A stretch of DNA of 64,000 nt from the NCBI GenBank assembly GCA_004431415.1, contig QPMI01000071.1:477554-541553 (forward strand). Direction: 5' to 3'. This DNA comes from Cyanophora paradoxa. Lineage: Eukaryota > Glaucocystophyceae > Cyanophorales > Cyanophoraceae. The translations under genes and the position numbers were made by a program. Below, piece after piece: positions 43,574 through 54,704 of the stretch (position 1 is its first letter; each line of letters starts with the position of its first letter). Under the pieces are notes generated by a model. That model made no database searches and had not been told where the DNA came from. It saw only the letters and a list, made by a program, of their open reading frames with translations.

Positions 43574-45205
43574 TCAGGGCGGGGCGCCGGGGGCGGGCTC
43601 GAGGGCGAGGGCGTGGAGGGCGAGGGCGGCGGCGCGGGAGGCGCAGCCCCAGGCGACCGTCCAGCCGGCCCCGCCGTGCCCGTAGCTGCGCCCCGCCCCG
43701 CCCCGCTCGGCGGCGCCCGAGCGCGGCCGGCCAGGGCGAGGCTCGGCGGCCTTAGCTGACGCGCACTTGTGTACGACGGGCCGGCCGTGGGGTCCGCGCC
43801 GCTCCAGCTCCAGGCGCACGCCGCCCCGCCTCACCGGCCGCCACGCCGCCTGCACGGGGGCGGTCGCGGGGGCGCCCGGGCCGGGGTCGCGGGGGCGGGC
43901 GGGCGGGGCGGTGCGGGCCGCGGAGGAGAGGGCGAAGGGGGCGGGGCGGGCGGCGAGGGCCGGCACGATGGCCGCGCAGCGCGCCAGGATCGCCTCCGCC
44001 TCCGCCGCGCAGACCTCCGCCTGCCGCTCCGCCCGCCCGCCGCTTCAGGGCCGACCGGCGGGGCGGGGCGGGCGTGGCGGGGCGGGGCGGGGCGGGCACG
44101 GGGGCGCGCAGGGCGTCGTCGTGGTCGGAGGGGGCGGCGGTGCCGCCGAGGAGGGTGAAGTCGGGGCGGGGGAAGACGTACGCCGAGCTCCCGTCGGCCC
44201 CGTCCGGTCCGATGTAGAAGCGCCCCAGCGCCAGCGGCGGCGTCACCCGCAAGATCTGCCAGGAGTCAGCGGGGCGGGGCGGGGCGGGGGGGCGGGGCGG
44301 GGGCGCCTGGCCGCGGACGCCGTGGAGGGCGGGGTCGGGGGCGAGGAAGCGGGCGGCGAGGCCCGTGCAGTTGAGCACCGCGGCGGCGCCCTCCCCCAGC
44401 GGCTCCTCCACGCTCGCCACCCTGGCCCCGCCCCGTCCCCCTCAGCCGCGAGGCGCGCCCGGGGCGCGGGGGGCGGGCGCGGGCGCGCCGGCGGAGGCGG
44501 AGGGAGCCTCCCAGGGAGGCGAAGCGCTGGCGGAGCAGCTCGAGGCACGCCGTCGTCTGCACGAGCAGCGCCCTGAAGCCCAGCGCCTGCGCCCGCCGCT
44601 CGCGCAGGCGAGGGGAGGTCGGGCAGCGGCGGGGCGGGGCGCGCCGAGGAGAAGGGGGAGCCGGGCGGGAGGCCGGCCTCCTCGGGGGTACACCGGCGGG
44701 AGCCCTCCGGCACCTCCCCTGCCTTTTCGGGGCTCGCCGGGTCCGAGGCGGTCTGGGCCCGGAGCGGCGGGCGCGGCGCAGCGCCGGTGAGCGGCCGCCT
44801 CGCCAGCGCGCGCCGGCGCCGCGCTTTCAATAGATCTCGCACCGAGAGGAAATAGCCCTCGATCTCGCGCACGACCCCGGCCCAGCCCGGTGCGCCGATG
44901 TAGCTCTTGTACCGCTCGACGCTCTCCCGCGTCCACTGTGCGGCGGCGGCCGCACGTGCGCAACTCGTCAGAGGTACCGGCGCCGGCGCCGCATGCGCAA
45001 GCGGTGCGGCGCGCACCGCGTCGACGAGCTCTTTGGGCTCGATGCGGTAGGGGTGTATGAGAGCGCCCGCGACGTCGCTGGTGGTCTCAGGCGAGAGCGC
45101 ATCGGTCCAGATCTCGACCTGTAGCTTGCCCGCGCTCAGCTCAAGCAGCCGGATCGCCGTGGAGAGGCCAGATATGCCGGCGCCGAGCACCACCGCGCGC
45201 TTCAT
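43574..45205 (-). CDS. D-amino-acid oxidase/D-aspartate oxidase family flavoenzyme
   Basis: FAD-dependent oxidative deamination of D-amino acids (DAO family). Start ATG 45205: MKRAVVLGAGISGLSTAIRL holds the GxGxxG FAD-binding fold; then VEIWTDALSPETTSDVAGAL, HPYRIEP, WTRESVERYKSYIGAPGWAG, EIEGYFLSVRDL, LLRQRFASLGGSL, AAVLNCTGLAARFLAPD, ALHGVRGQ|ILRVTPPLALG (the family's RGQ), AYVFPRPDFTLLGGTA, AAWRPVRRGGVRLELER (substrate-carboxylate Arg region) and YGHGGAGWTVAWGCA (the family's C-terminal signature). Stop TGA 43574-43576. About eight exons. An in-frame ATG at 45352 would add a 49-residue leader starting MRSFFALGRTRNA, which could be an organelle signal instead of the usual peroxisomal route; no C-terminal SKL is seen. 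Confidence 0.88.
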
Positions 45206-45457
45206 GCCGGCGCGCGCCCCTTTATTGAACCAGCAATGGACTAAACAGGATCGATCCAGCAGCGGCGCTGCAGCGCTTTCCGACGCGCAAGCACGCGCTG
45301 GAGGGGTATGGCACGCGTTCCGAGTTCGGCCCAACGCAAAAAAAGACCGCATCCGCGCGAAGTAGTCAGCTAGCAGCGCGTCGTGCGGCTCTCTCTGTAG
45401 TTAGATCTATCATCACAACCCTAATCCAGCGGTGATCGAAGCCCGCCAGCCCGCGGC

Positions 45458-47380
45458 ATGGCTTTCGCGCCAGCGCCCGCACTTCGCCCCGGCGAGCTCT
45501 GCGGGCCTCGCCGCGACTTCCTCGGCCGGGCGATGCAGTACAGATCAGTTATAAGCAGTCTACGCCCTGCGCCGATGTCCGGGCAACCTCCGGCCGCGGC
45601 CATCCTCGAGCTCGGATCGAACTCGCCTGGAGCGAAGGGCGCGCGTGGGAGCCCTCGAAGTCCACAGAGGAGACATTTGAGCAGAAGAAGAGTATTTGGC
45701 GCCGCCGCGGGCGCGGCGCTGGCCGCCGCTGGAATGTCTCTCCCCATGGCCAGCGCCGGCGCCAGCGCTAGCGTTGCCGCTGCGGCGCTCCCGCTGCGGG
45801 CGCCCGGCTCGCCTCTGCGACCGCCCGAGGCTGCGTATCGAGGAAGTCGGCACGCACACACCGGCAGCATCGTTTACCCGCGCCGCGTTCTGCTCGCGCC
45901 CCGCACCGGTGCCGCGGGGCACGCTCCGGCAGCTGGAGGGCCCGCGGCCGTGACCGGAGCGGCGGGGGCGGGGGCGATGGCGGCCGCAGCGCCCTTGCCG
46001 TCGTTCCTGTGCAACATGGCCGCAGGCGCGGTCGGCCGGGCGGTCGCCGTCTCCGTGACCCACCCGATCGGTGCGGGGCGGGGCCCGCCGGGCCGGCCCC
46101 GGGGCGCGTGCGCGTGCGCCGCGCGCACGCCACCGCCGACTCGCGGGCCGGGGCGGGTGGCACGCGCAGACACGCTGAAGACGAGGATGCAGGTGCAGCG
46201 CGGCGGGGCGAGGCAGGGCAGCGCGGAGGCGCTGCGCGGCCTCCTCGCCACGAGCGGCGTCGGGGGCCTCTACGCCGGTCCGCCCCGCGCCCCGCCGGCC
46301 CGCCGCCACGCGCTGAGGGGAAGGAAGGGCTGGACGGGTCGCTGGTGGGCCAAGTGCCCTCCTCCGCCCTCGCCTTCGCCGTCTACGAGCTCGCGGTGCG
46401 TGCGCCCCGGGCCCGCCGCGCCGCCGGCCGGGCCCCGGCGCCTCTCCCGACGCGGCGCGGGCGCGGCGCCGGCGCAGCGGGGCGCCTTCTCGCCCCTCGT
46501 GCCACCCGACCTCCACGTCCCCTTCACGACCGGCGAGCGCCCGGCCCGCGCCCGCGCCGACGGCCCCACTCGGCGGCTCACGGGCGGGCGCGGGGCGCAG
46601 CGTGCGGGTCGCTCGGGGGCCTGGTGGGGACTCTCCTCGTGGTGCCCAGTGAGGTTGTCAAGACCCGCCTCCAGGCCCGCCCCGCCCGCCCCGCCCGCCC
46701 CGCCCCCTCGCCGCCGCTGACGCGCGTCGGACCAGACGGGCGTGCACGCCACGGCGGGCGAGGCGGCGGGGGCCATCCTGCAGGAGGAGGGCTGGGCCGG
46801 CTTCTACCGTGGCTGCGGCATCCAGGCGCGCCCGCCCGGCCTGGCGCCGGCGGCGCCCGAGCCTCGGAGCGCACGTCGCCCTGACGGGGGGCGCAGCTGG
46901 TGCGGGACGTGCCGTTCCGGGCGCTGCAGCTGGCGGCCTTCGAGGCGCTGCGGGGCCCGGCCGGCGCCGCCGCCCTCCCGCCGCCCTCGCCGAGAGCGAC
47001 CTCGCGCTCGGCATGCTCGCGGGGGCCCTCGCCGCCGCCCTCACCACCCCCTCGACGTCGTCAAGGCCCGCCCGCCCCGCCCCGCCCCGCCCCCGCCGCG
47101 GCCGGTCGGGCCATGTCTGATCATGACCCCGGACGGCGCCGGCCGGACGCAGACGCGGGTGATGGCGCAGCAGCGGCAGGCGGCGGCGGCGCCCGGCGGG
47201 GCGGGGGCGGCGGGGTACCGGGGGGCGGGGGAGGCGCTGGTGCGGATCGCGCGGGAGGAGGGCCCCGGGGCGCTGCTGCGGGGCCTGGGCCCCCGCGTCC
47301 TCGCCGTCGCCCCCATGTCCGCCCTCTTCCTCTCAGTCTACGAGACCCTCCGCGCCTCCCTCGCCGCCCCCGCCTCCTAG
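45458..47380 (+). CDS. Mitochondrial carrier family transporter with long N-terminal presequence
   Basis: Three-repeat solute carrier of organelle membranes. Each repeat has the family Px[DE]xx[KR] motif: SVTHPI|DTLKTRMQ, VVPSEVVKTRLQ and TTPLDVVK|TRVMAQQ. Other segments: SFLCNMAAGAVGRAVAVSV, SSALAFAVYELA, EEGWAGFYRGCGIQ, VRDVPFRALQLAAFEAL, LGMLAGALAAA, EEGPGALLRGLGPRVLAVAP and MSALFLSVYETLR. Stop TAG ends at 47380. The N-terminal 170 residues before the first repeat are unusual: a basic leader, then SRRRVFGAAAGAALAAAG and ASAGASASVAAAALP. Layout and the SALFLSVYE ending resemble S-adenosylmethionine carriers, but substrate cannot be assigned from sequence. Introns interrupt two of the three signature motifs. 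Confidence 0.87.
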
Positions 47381-47742
47381 CCCCGGCCCGCCCCGGCGCC
47401 GCGGCCGGCGCCCGGCCCTGGCGCGCGGCTGTTTCATTTCGAGAAGCCTTGCGGAATTCAAATTCGATCGCGACTAGCCAACGTATACGCAGATGTAGTA
47501 ACGTTAACAGCGATGTCGATAGCACTGCGGCATGCGCGCAACGCGACGCGCCTCTGCGCGCGCAGCCCGCGCCGGTACGCGGTGAGCTCGCATGCCGGCC
47601 CGGCGGGCTGGCGCCGACGCAGCTAAGCGCGCGCGCGCTGTGGGCGCAGCGCTGTGCAGCTAGCGTACTCCGGTACGTCGGTAGGTAGCGCGCGCCGCGC
47701 GCTAGGCCTAGGGCGCTGCGCGCGCGCACGCGTGCGTTCAAA

Positions 47743-48305
47743 CTAGTATACTGGGTTTGATTTTGAATCGATATCGATCGCGATCGCGAAAATCGGACCG
47801 CCGGACCATTCGACGATTTTTGGCCGTTTCTTAAAAAGACTGCCCACCTCGCAACTCGCGTACCCCCTTTGAGTGGTGTAGTTTTCTCCGGCGAACCCCG
47901 CTCCCGCTCCTTTTGCTTGCCAGCGGCCGCCGCGCGCAACCTCGCCGTCAGCAGCACCAGGCCAGTCAGCGAGTAGCTCGTAGAGGACGAGGCAGCCGTA
48001 CGCGATCGTCGGGGCGTCCGCGCACAAAGCCCGGGTTTTCGCAGGCCAGAAGCCGCCAAGCCACCCCGGCTGCGAAAGCCGCTGCGCTTCGTTTAGGAGG
48101 TGCGCCAGGCCTTCTATGATTGGTGGGGATGACGAATTTGCGCCGCGCGCGGGCGGCCGGGCAAATCCCCCGCGCGCGACCGCGCGCGTGAAGCGCGCGC
48201 CCGTCAGCGACGCGCTATCTTCCTCTTAGATCACATAGACTCCGGTAAAAACAACAAGGACGCCCGGACGAGTCGTCTTGCCAATGTGCGCGGGAATTGC
48301 CCTTC
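47743..48305 (-). CDS. Hypothetical protein, newly proposed
   Basis: Not recognised. The minus strand from about 48140 to the stop at 47743 is continuously open and reads like real protein: PPIIEGLAHLLNEAQRLSQP, GWLGGFWPAKTRALCADAPT, AYGCLVLYELLADWPGAADG, then a less convincing part that may be intron after a GAG|GTTGCG donor. A candidate first exon lies at 48305 (ATG, MKGNSRAHWQDDS, then GTCCGG). The joining acceptor was not found. The gene would sit head-to-head with the AP2 gene (about 240 bp apart) and fill the one gap where two plus-strand genes otherwise adjoin. Confidence 0.4.
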
Positions 48306-48545
48306 ATTAACGCGACCCTCCCCGCGCGCAGGCCAGGGCTCCCGAGACGATCCTTTGACCTCAGATACTTTTACCAAGAAGGCCTGTTGCAGTTGGCGCC
48401 CCCGTACGCGTCGGGATACGGTGCGCGCGGGAAGCCCTCTACCTGCCGTTCGTCATTGACCGTACCGCCCGCCGCGCCCGCCGCGCACCGCAGCCCAATC
48501 AGATCATTCTACGTAGCAGTTTACGACATATCCGAGGCATCCGAA

Positions 48546-50692
48546 ATGAGCGGGATGAATGGAGGCCTGGCGGGTTATCCCCCGACGGCCGCAGACACCG
48601 AGGGCTGGTACCACCACATGTACAAGGAGAACGCTCGGCTCCGCGCGCGCAATGATGCTTTGACCGACGAGAACACGGGGCTCCTCGATCTCGTCCGGAA
48701 CTACAAGCAGCGATCGTACGCGCACGAGGCCGAGATCTCCAAGTACAAGCGCAGGTCCGCCGCTCTCGACGTCTTTCTCGCGCTAAAAGAACCTGGAAAC
48801 CAAGTTGATCCCACGCGCAGACTGGGGCGCGCTATGGAGGCGCTGAAGAAGGCGGGGATGCGGGTGGAGCTCTCGTCGGACTCAGAGGGCGAGGACGGCT
48901 ACGACCGCCGCCGGCGCCACGAGTACGAGACGGGGGACCAGGAGCTGCCGAACTCGTCGCACGCCGGCTCGCCGCGCTCGGGCAGGTCGGCCGCCCCGCG
49001 CTCGACGCCCGCCTCGTTCGCGTCGCCGCCCGCCGACGGTTTCCCGCGCGCAGCAGCGATAGGGACATCGTGCCGCAGCAGAAGCCGGTAAACCCGAAGG
49101 AGTCGCGGCGGCGGGAGGAGGAGCGGCGCGCGCAGGAGAAGGCGAAGCAGGAGCAGCTCAGCGGCGACGACGGCCCCGTCCGCCGCTCCAACCGCAAGCG
49201 GAAGCCCATCGTCCGCGACGACTTTGACGTGCGTCCTTCCCGCCCCACCGGCGCCGCGCCGCGCCCCTACGCCGGCCGACGCGCCGGGTGCGCAGCAGCC
49301 GGCGCCGGCGGTTAGCGACGAGGAGGGCGGGCAGCTGGAGGCGGCGGAGATGATCCGCTGCCTTTCGAACGCGCCGACGCCGCGCGGGAGCCCCGTGCAC
49401 CGCGGCATCGGCGGCGCCCGGCGCGAAGCGCCGTGGCCGGAGGACGACGAGGTGGCGAGCCAGCCGCCCGCCCGCCCCGCCGGCCGGCGCCCCTGACGGC
49501 CCCCGCAGGTGCTGAGCCTCCGCAGGCAGGAGGAGCGCGCCGAAGGCGCCGAGGAGGAGGAGGCGCCCGCACGCGGCGCCCGCAGCCGCCGCGCCGTCCG
49601 CGCGCGGGGCCGCCCGCGGGGCGCGGCGGCGGCGGGCGGGCGGGCGGCGAGCCGGGCGGGGAGCCGGCGGAACTCGGTGGACGAGGAGGGCGCTGCGCGG
49701 GCGCGGCGGCAGCGGGCGGAGGAGGCGGAGGAGGCGGGCGAGGAGGAGGACGAGGACGAGGACGGCACGCCCGAGGACGACGGGGACGAGGACTACGTGG
49801 AGAACTCGCGCCGCGCCCGCGAGATCGACGCCGCGCACAACGGCGGTCCGCCCCGCCCCGCCCCGCCCCGCCCCGGGCTTGTGCTCGCCGCCGCCCGGGC
49901 CGACGCGGGGGCGGGCTGCAGGGAACCTGATCGGGATCGACCTGGACGACCCGAACGTGTGGCGCAAGAAGCGCATCCCCGTGGGCGCCGCCGCCGCCGC
50001 CTCGGGCAAGAAGGCCCGCCGCACGAGCCAGTACCGCGGCGTCTACTGGGAGGAGCAGCGGGGCAAGTGGCGCGCCCAGATGCAGGACGGGAACACGCGG
50101 CGGCACCTCGGCTACTTCAACACGGAGGAGGAGGCCGCGGAGTGCTACCAGAACGCCATGCGCGAGATGCAGCGCGCCCAGGTCCGCCCCGGCCCCGGCC
50201 CCGCCCGGCCCCGCTCGCCCCCGCCGAGGCCGCGGCAGGTCTCGGGGAAGCGCTTCAACGTGTCCGAGCTGCGGCGCAACGTGGCGGGGCCGACGAGCGG
50301 GGGGCGCGCCTCGGGGCGGGCCACCCCCGAGCCCGAGGAGGCCCCCGCCGCCGCCTGTGCGGCCCGGGCGGCCTCAGACCCCTCGGACAACGACGGGAGC
50401 CGCTCCCGCAGCGGCTCGCCGCCCTACCGCCTCCCCGGCCCGCCCCCGCCCAGGCGCTGAACCCCGAGGTCCGCCCGCCCGCCCGGCCCCGCCCCGCCGG
50501 CGCGCCGGGGCCGGGCGCTGACGCGGGGCCGCGGGTCAGATGCTGGCCGCCGAGCTGCTGCACAAGGTGGCGAACACGCCCCGGGGCTCCCCCGCCGTGA
50601 GCCCCCGCCGCTGCTCCACCGCCGCCATGGAGCCCCCGGCCCTCTCCCTCGCCGCCTCCGCCGCCGCCGCCCTCGGGCGCGACCTCGCCTGA
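48546..50692 (+). CDS. AP2/ERF-domain protein
   Basis: Putative DNA-binding regulator. Start ATG 48546: MSGMNGGLAGYPPTAADTEG. A coiled coil follows (YKENARLRARNDALTDENTG, RSYAHEAEISKYKRR), then a long acidic and basic low-complexity region (KESRRREEERRAQEKAKQEQ, RRSNRKRKPIVRDDFD, EEDEDEDGTPEDDGDEDYVE). The AP2 domain is near the C-terminus, after WRKKRIPVG: SQYRGVYWEEQRGKWRAQMQ, NTRRHLGYFNTEEEAAECYQ, with the conserved YRG, W..W and LG.F.T.EEAA features. The next exon has GKRFNVSELRRN. The first intron (48985-49051) is supported by phase. The C-terminus is ambiguous: the AP2 frame reaches TGA at 50460, but a good exon, MLAAELLHKVANTPRG (50540-50692), follows a CTGAC...CAG boundary and joins ALNPE in another frame. 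Confidence 0.82.
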
Positions 50693-51453
50693 GCCCCCCC
50701 CTATACATACATACGTCCAGCCCTCGCTTTAGTTTTCAGTAACGTCGTCAGGGCACAGTCCTTTGTTTTATTTCGCCGGGTGTACTTTATGCTCAGCTTT
50801 TTGGGATACCAACCGTGGACGGGTTATTAGTCTCCTCTGTTCATTGATCTCAGGATTCAGTTACAGTCAACGACAGTGTCTCTTGTTTTAGTGGCCGCCT
50901 GCTTCGTGTCGTGCATCTGCACAGTCCCCGTGTGATATATACTATGATAGGTCGCGTACGAGTGTTTGTGAGAGTTTGCAGCCAGTCTTCTGTGATATCA
51001 GTCTCCGTTGTGTCCAGGTGCCTATACAGCGTTTTCCTCAGCGTAATGAAGCCTTGAAGTAGGCCTTTCCAGAAAGTTCCCTCCTGTCCCGTGCTGCGTC
51101 AGTGAGCGCATCCGTGAGTCGTTCTCGAGCGTCGCTCGGAACATGGAGTAAATCTCGTTGTAACTATGTGCGTATCAGATCGGTATGCAGTTTTGAGCCC
51201 GCAGCGATCCCCTACCAGCTGTAGAACACCCTAGCGTCTTTTCAGAACTTTTTTTTTGTGAATCATTGAATTGTGGCAGGAAATACAGAGATAGCGTATA
51301 CGTAATTCGCGGGAGGGCGAGCGGGGGAGGCGGGGGCGGGAGGGGCCGGGGGTCCGCGGGCCGCGTGCTGAGGCCGCTTCGACGTGCACGCCCGGCGGCC
51401 GTGGCTCCAGTGATCGTGCACATCGATATCGTCGGCCATTGTGCCATGCCGCG
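50693..51453. other. Intergenic between convergent genes
   Basis: About 50700-51300 is AT-richer, with TTTT runs and no splice-like or open-frame signal. It probably contains the 3' ends of the AP2 and methyltransferase transcripts. 51300-51453 is GC-rich 3' flank of the methyltransferase. Confidence 0.45.
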
Positions 51454-53509
51454 TCACTCGTCCTCGTCCTCGCCCTCCTCGTCCTCCTCCTCCTCGCCCT
51501 CGCCCTCGCCCTCGGGGCCGTAGGCGGCGAGCAGCTCGTCGGGGTTCCCGTACACGTAGAGCTGCGGGGCGGGCGGTGAGGGGCGGCGGGCTCGTGGGGC
51601 CCCGCGAGGGCGCACCGCGAGCTTGGTGCGCCCGTAGCGCCGGTCCCGCACGCCCACCAGGCAGTCCCCCAGCACCTGCCGCCGCCCCCTCGCGATCGCC
51701 CCGGGTCCCCGGCGGGGCGGGGCGGGGCGGGGCGGGGCGGGGCGCGCCTGGGGCATGGCGCCCATCTCGTAGGGGTACTCAAACGAGACGACGCTCCCGG
51801 GGCCGATGAGGGGCGAGCGGGCGATCTGGGGGCCCCGGGGCGGCGTCGGGGCCGGCAAAGGCGAGGCGAGGGCGGGGCGGGCGGACGCCGTCGGCGAGCT
51901 CGGCGTAGGAGACCTCCTCATAGGGCGGCGTGAAGGAGACCAGCCGGAACGGCTCCCTGCCCGCACGCTCAGCCCCCCCCGCCCCGCACCCGCCCCGCCC
52001 CCCGCCCCCCGCACCTGTTGCGCCCCAGCAGCTCCGGCCGCTTCAGGATCTGCGGCGGCGGCGGTGAGCCCTGCCCGCGCGGGGCCGCCCCGCGGGGCCG
52101 GGGGCGGGGTCGGGCGCGCCTGGTCGACGCGGTAGCAGTAGGCGCGGCCGCGGCCCTCGAGGCGGCACTTCTGCTCGCGCCGGCGTGAGCTGTGGCTGGG
52201 CGCGGGCGGGGCGGGGCGGGAGGGGCGGGGCGGGCCTTGAGGTTGCGGCCGATGACGTCGACGGCGCGCTGGTCGGCGTCGATGAAGCACGCCTCCTCCA
52301 TGCCCCTGCCGCCCCGCCCTGAGCCCCCGCCCCCGCCCCCGCCCTCCCGGCCCCGCCGCGGGGGATCGCGGGCGCGCCTGCTGAGGGCCTCGATGCCGAC
52401 GGAGCCGCTCCCCGCGAAGCAGTCGAGCACGCGGCCGCCCCCGTCCAGCGCGCCTGGCCCCGGCCCCGCGTCAGCCCCGCCCCGTCGCCCACCGCCGCCC
52501 CGTGCTGCCCCGCACCGAGGTCGTAGAGCATGCTGAAGAGGGCGGCGCGGACCTGCGAGGCGCTCGGCGGGGACGGGGGTGGGGCGGGGCGGGGCGGGGC
52601 GGGCCTTGGACATCATGGGCCGCAGGTAGAAGTCGGGGGAGACGAGCTTGACGCCCTTGGCGGTGCCTGCGCGCCCCGCTCGCGCGCCGCGGCGCAAAGC
52701 GGGCGGAGCCGGCGGGGGCGGGGGCGGGGGCGGGCGGGGGGGCGCGCCGGCGATGATGCGGAGGGAGGGCGGCTTCTCGTAGGTCTGCATGGAGCGGGTG
52801 ACGGGCCGCCGCTCGAGGGCCTCCCCCGTCGCCCCGTCCACCACCGCCGAGCCCAGGCCCGTCCCCTGCTTCCTCACCGTCCCCCGCTTCGTCCGCGTCG
52901 CCCCCTCCGCCGAGCGCGCCGTCGCCTTCCGCCCCTTGCGGCCGCCCGCCTCGTCCTCGCCCCCGGCATCCTGCCCCGCCGCCTCGTCGTCCGAGCCCGC
53001 CGCCTTGCCCTTCTTCTTCTTCGTCACTGCCGCCCGCTCAGGGGCGCCCGCGCGCCCGCAGGGGCCGCGCAGGGTCGGCGCTCACCGAGCTCCCGGCGCT
53101 CGTACTCGAGGATCGCGGCCATGTAGCGCGCGTCCTCCGACGAGTCGTCGAACTTGAAGCCGTACACGCTCTTGTCCCCCTTCTTGAAAGACCGCCGCCG
53201 CGGCTCCTCATCGTCAGAGCCGCTCTCGTTCTCGAGATCTGCTGGGCGTGCGCGAGCGCTGACTGGAGTGGGCCAGCCGGGCGCCTCAGGGCCACTGGAA
53301 GAGCGCGAAACCCATTTGCGAGATTTACGCGCTGAGTCGATCGCGCTCTGCGAGCCGAAGAATCGTGCCCGCAGCTGCGTACGCTCGGTGGCTGGCCTGC
53401 TAGCTGGCGGCTCCGCCGCTGCGCGCGCCGGGCTTTGATCGATGTGCTGACCTCCAGGCTGCCTCCCGCACGCCCAGGGGAGCACGAACGCGGCCAGAGA
53501 TCGCTCCAT
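51454..53509 (-). CDS. RsmD-like rRNA guanine-N2 methyltransferase with long N-terminal extension
   Basis: SAM-dependent methyltransferase of the RsmD family (in bacteria modifies G966 of 16S rRNA); the target here is probably organelle rRNA. Start ATG 53507-53509. The extension includes basic leader MERSLAAFVLPWACGRQPGG, then FKKGDKSVYGFKFDDSSEDA, a Lys/Glu-rich stretch (TKKKKGKAAGSDDEAAGQDA) and SLRIIAG. Catalytic core: GVKLVSPDFYLRPMMSK, SMLYDLGA, GRVLDCFAGSGSVGIEALSR (SAM-binding loop), ACFIDADQRAVDVIGRNLK and FRLVSFTPPYEEVSYAEL (catalytic loop), then IGPGSVVSFEYPYEMG and VGVRDRRYGRTKLAVY-like end. The acidic tail EGEEEEDEEGEDEDE ends at TGA 51454-51456. The catalytic tetrad reads TPPY where bacterial RsmD has DPP[FY]; I recall the same in plant homologues, unverified. 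About ten exons. Confidence 0.87.
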
Positions 53510-53569
53510 CAATTGCCGCACCCCCCCCCCCCCCCCACAGCGTGGCAGTTCGTGTCATCGATCGCAGCT
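53510..53569. promoter_or_regulatory. 60-bp bidirectional upstream region with C16 run
   Basis: Only 60 bases lie between the RsmD-like start (minus, 53509) and the CaMKII-association-domain start (plus, 53570). It contains 16 consecutive C (53521-53536). Both transcripts must start within it or inside the neighbour's coding region. Confidence 0.6.
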
Positions 53570-54581
53570 ATGTCGCAGTCGTTCGCAGTCGCCGATGGGA
53601 CGGATCGCGCGTTCGCGGCTGAGGCCGTGAAGACCAACCAGAAGCTCCTGGACGCCATCGCGTGCGCGCCCCGCCGCGCCCGGCCACGAGACTTCTAGCG
53701 CCGCCTCCGCCATGCCATCCCCCCATTGGCGAGCTGGTTACCCCATCCCCTCGCGATCTCCTTGGGTTCTGGCGTCTGGGCGAGCTGCGCTACCATCTCT
53801 AGCCAACTGCCGGCTGCGCGCGCTGCGCGAGCTGCCGATCGCAAGTACCGCTCCTCTTTAAGCTAAAGATCACATCGGATTTGCCGGGGACGGAGAGGGC
53901 CGCGTGGGTTCTCTGGTCGCAGTCCCGTCGCTCATTGCGCCCCGCAGCGCGGGCGACTGGGCGACGTACCAGTCGATGTGCAACGAGACGGTGCGTTGGT
54001 GCTCTGGAGCACACCGCTCGGAGGCGCTGGCCGCCTCCGCGGCCGGTGGGATTGAATCTGGCCGCGCCGCGCGCGGGCTGCCCGCAGGCGACCTGCTTCG
54101 AGCCGGAGGCCCTGGGCCACTTGATCGAGGGCATGCCCTTCCACCGCTACTACTTCGACCCGGTGCCCCGCCGCCCGCCTCACGCGCCCGGCGCCCCGCT
54201 GGCACTGCCTGCTGATGAGTGCCGGCAGAGCGCGCCGCCGGCGGACCCGACCAAGGTGAAGATCTCGCAGAACACCATGTCGGGCGTCCACGTCCGCCAG
54301 TGCGGTGCGCAGCAGCGCGCGGCGAGCCGGGGGCCGAGGTTCGAGGCGGGGCGGGGGGTAGGGAACGCGGCGATCCTGTGCTACATTCGGCTGGTGCAGT
54401 CGTTCAAGAACGGCGCGCACGTGACCAGCGAGACGGAGGAGACCCGCATCTGGGAGAAGACCCCCCAGGGCTTCAAGCTCGTCCACCTCCACCGGTCCGG
54501 CCCATGCCCCCCCTGCACCCCCTGACGTCGACGCGCCGCTGAGTATGAGAGCCCCGCAGGTCGAAGCCCACCCGCGCGTAA
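53570..54581 (+). CDS. Stand-alone CaMKII association-domain protein
   Basis: Matches the calcium/calmodulin kinase II association (hub) domain, a SnoaL-like cone fold that forms rings; no kinase part is present. Start ATG 53570: MSQSFAVADGTDRAF, AVKTNQKLLDAIA| then GDWATYQSMCNET|, ATCFEPEALGHLIEGMPFHR, YYFD|, VKISQNTMSGVHVRQCG|, NAAILCYIRLVQSFKNGAHV, TSETEETRIWEKTPQGFKLV, and HLHR|SKPTRA with TAA 54579-54581. The order and spacing (FEPEA.G...G..FHR.YFD; SEETR.W; VH.HRS) follow the family closely. Introns have CTGAC before the 3' AG. Free-standing hub proteins occur in bacteria and algae; the likely role is a small oligomeric ligand-binding protein or a hub for separate kinases, unknown which. 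Confidence 0.88.
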
Positions 54582-54704
54582 GCCGAAGCGCCCCCGCACG
54601 GCGCCTCTAGCCTGTAGTGCATCGAGTTCTCTGTCTTGCCTGTAGTGCACCCGCTGACGGGCTCAGAGCTCTTGTATTTACAGACGGCCGGGCCTGTGCA
54701 GCGA

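Noticed and set aside
48297-48545. N-terminal extension of the AP2 protein from 48297
   Set aside because: Starts at TTG, not ATG, and overlaps the proposed divergent promoter.
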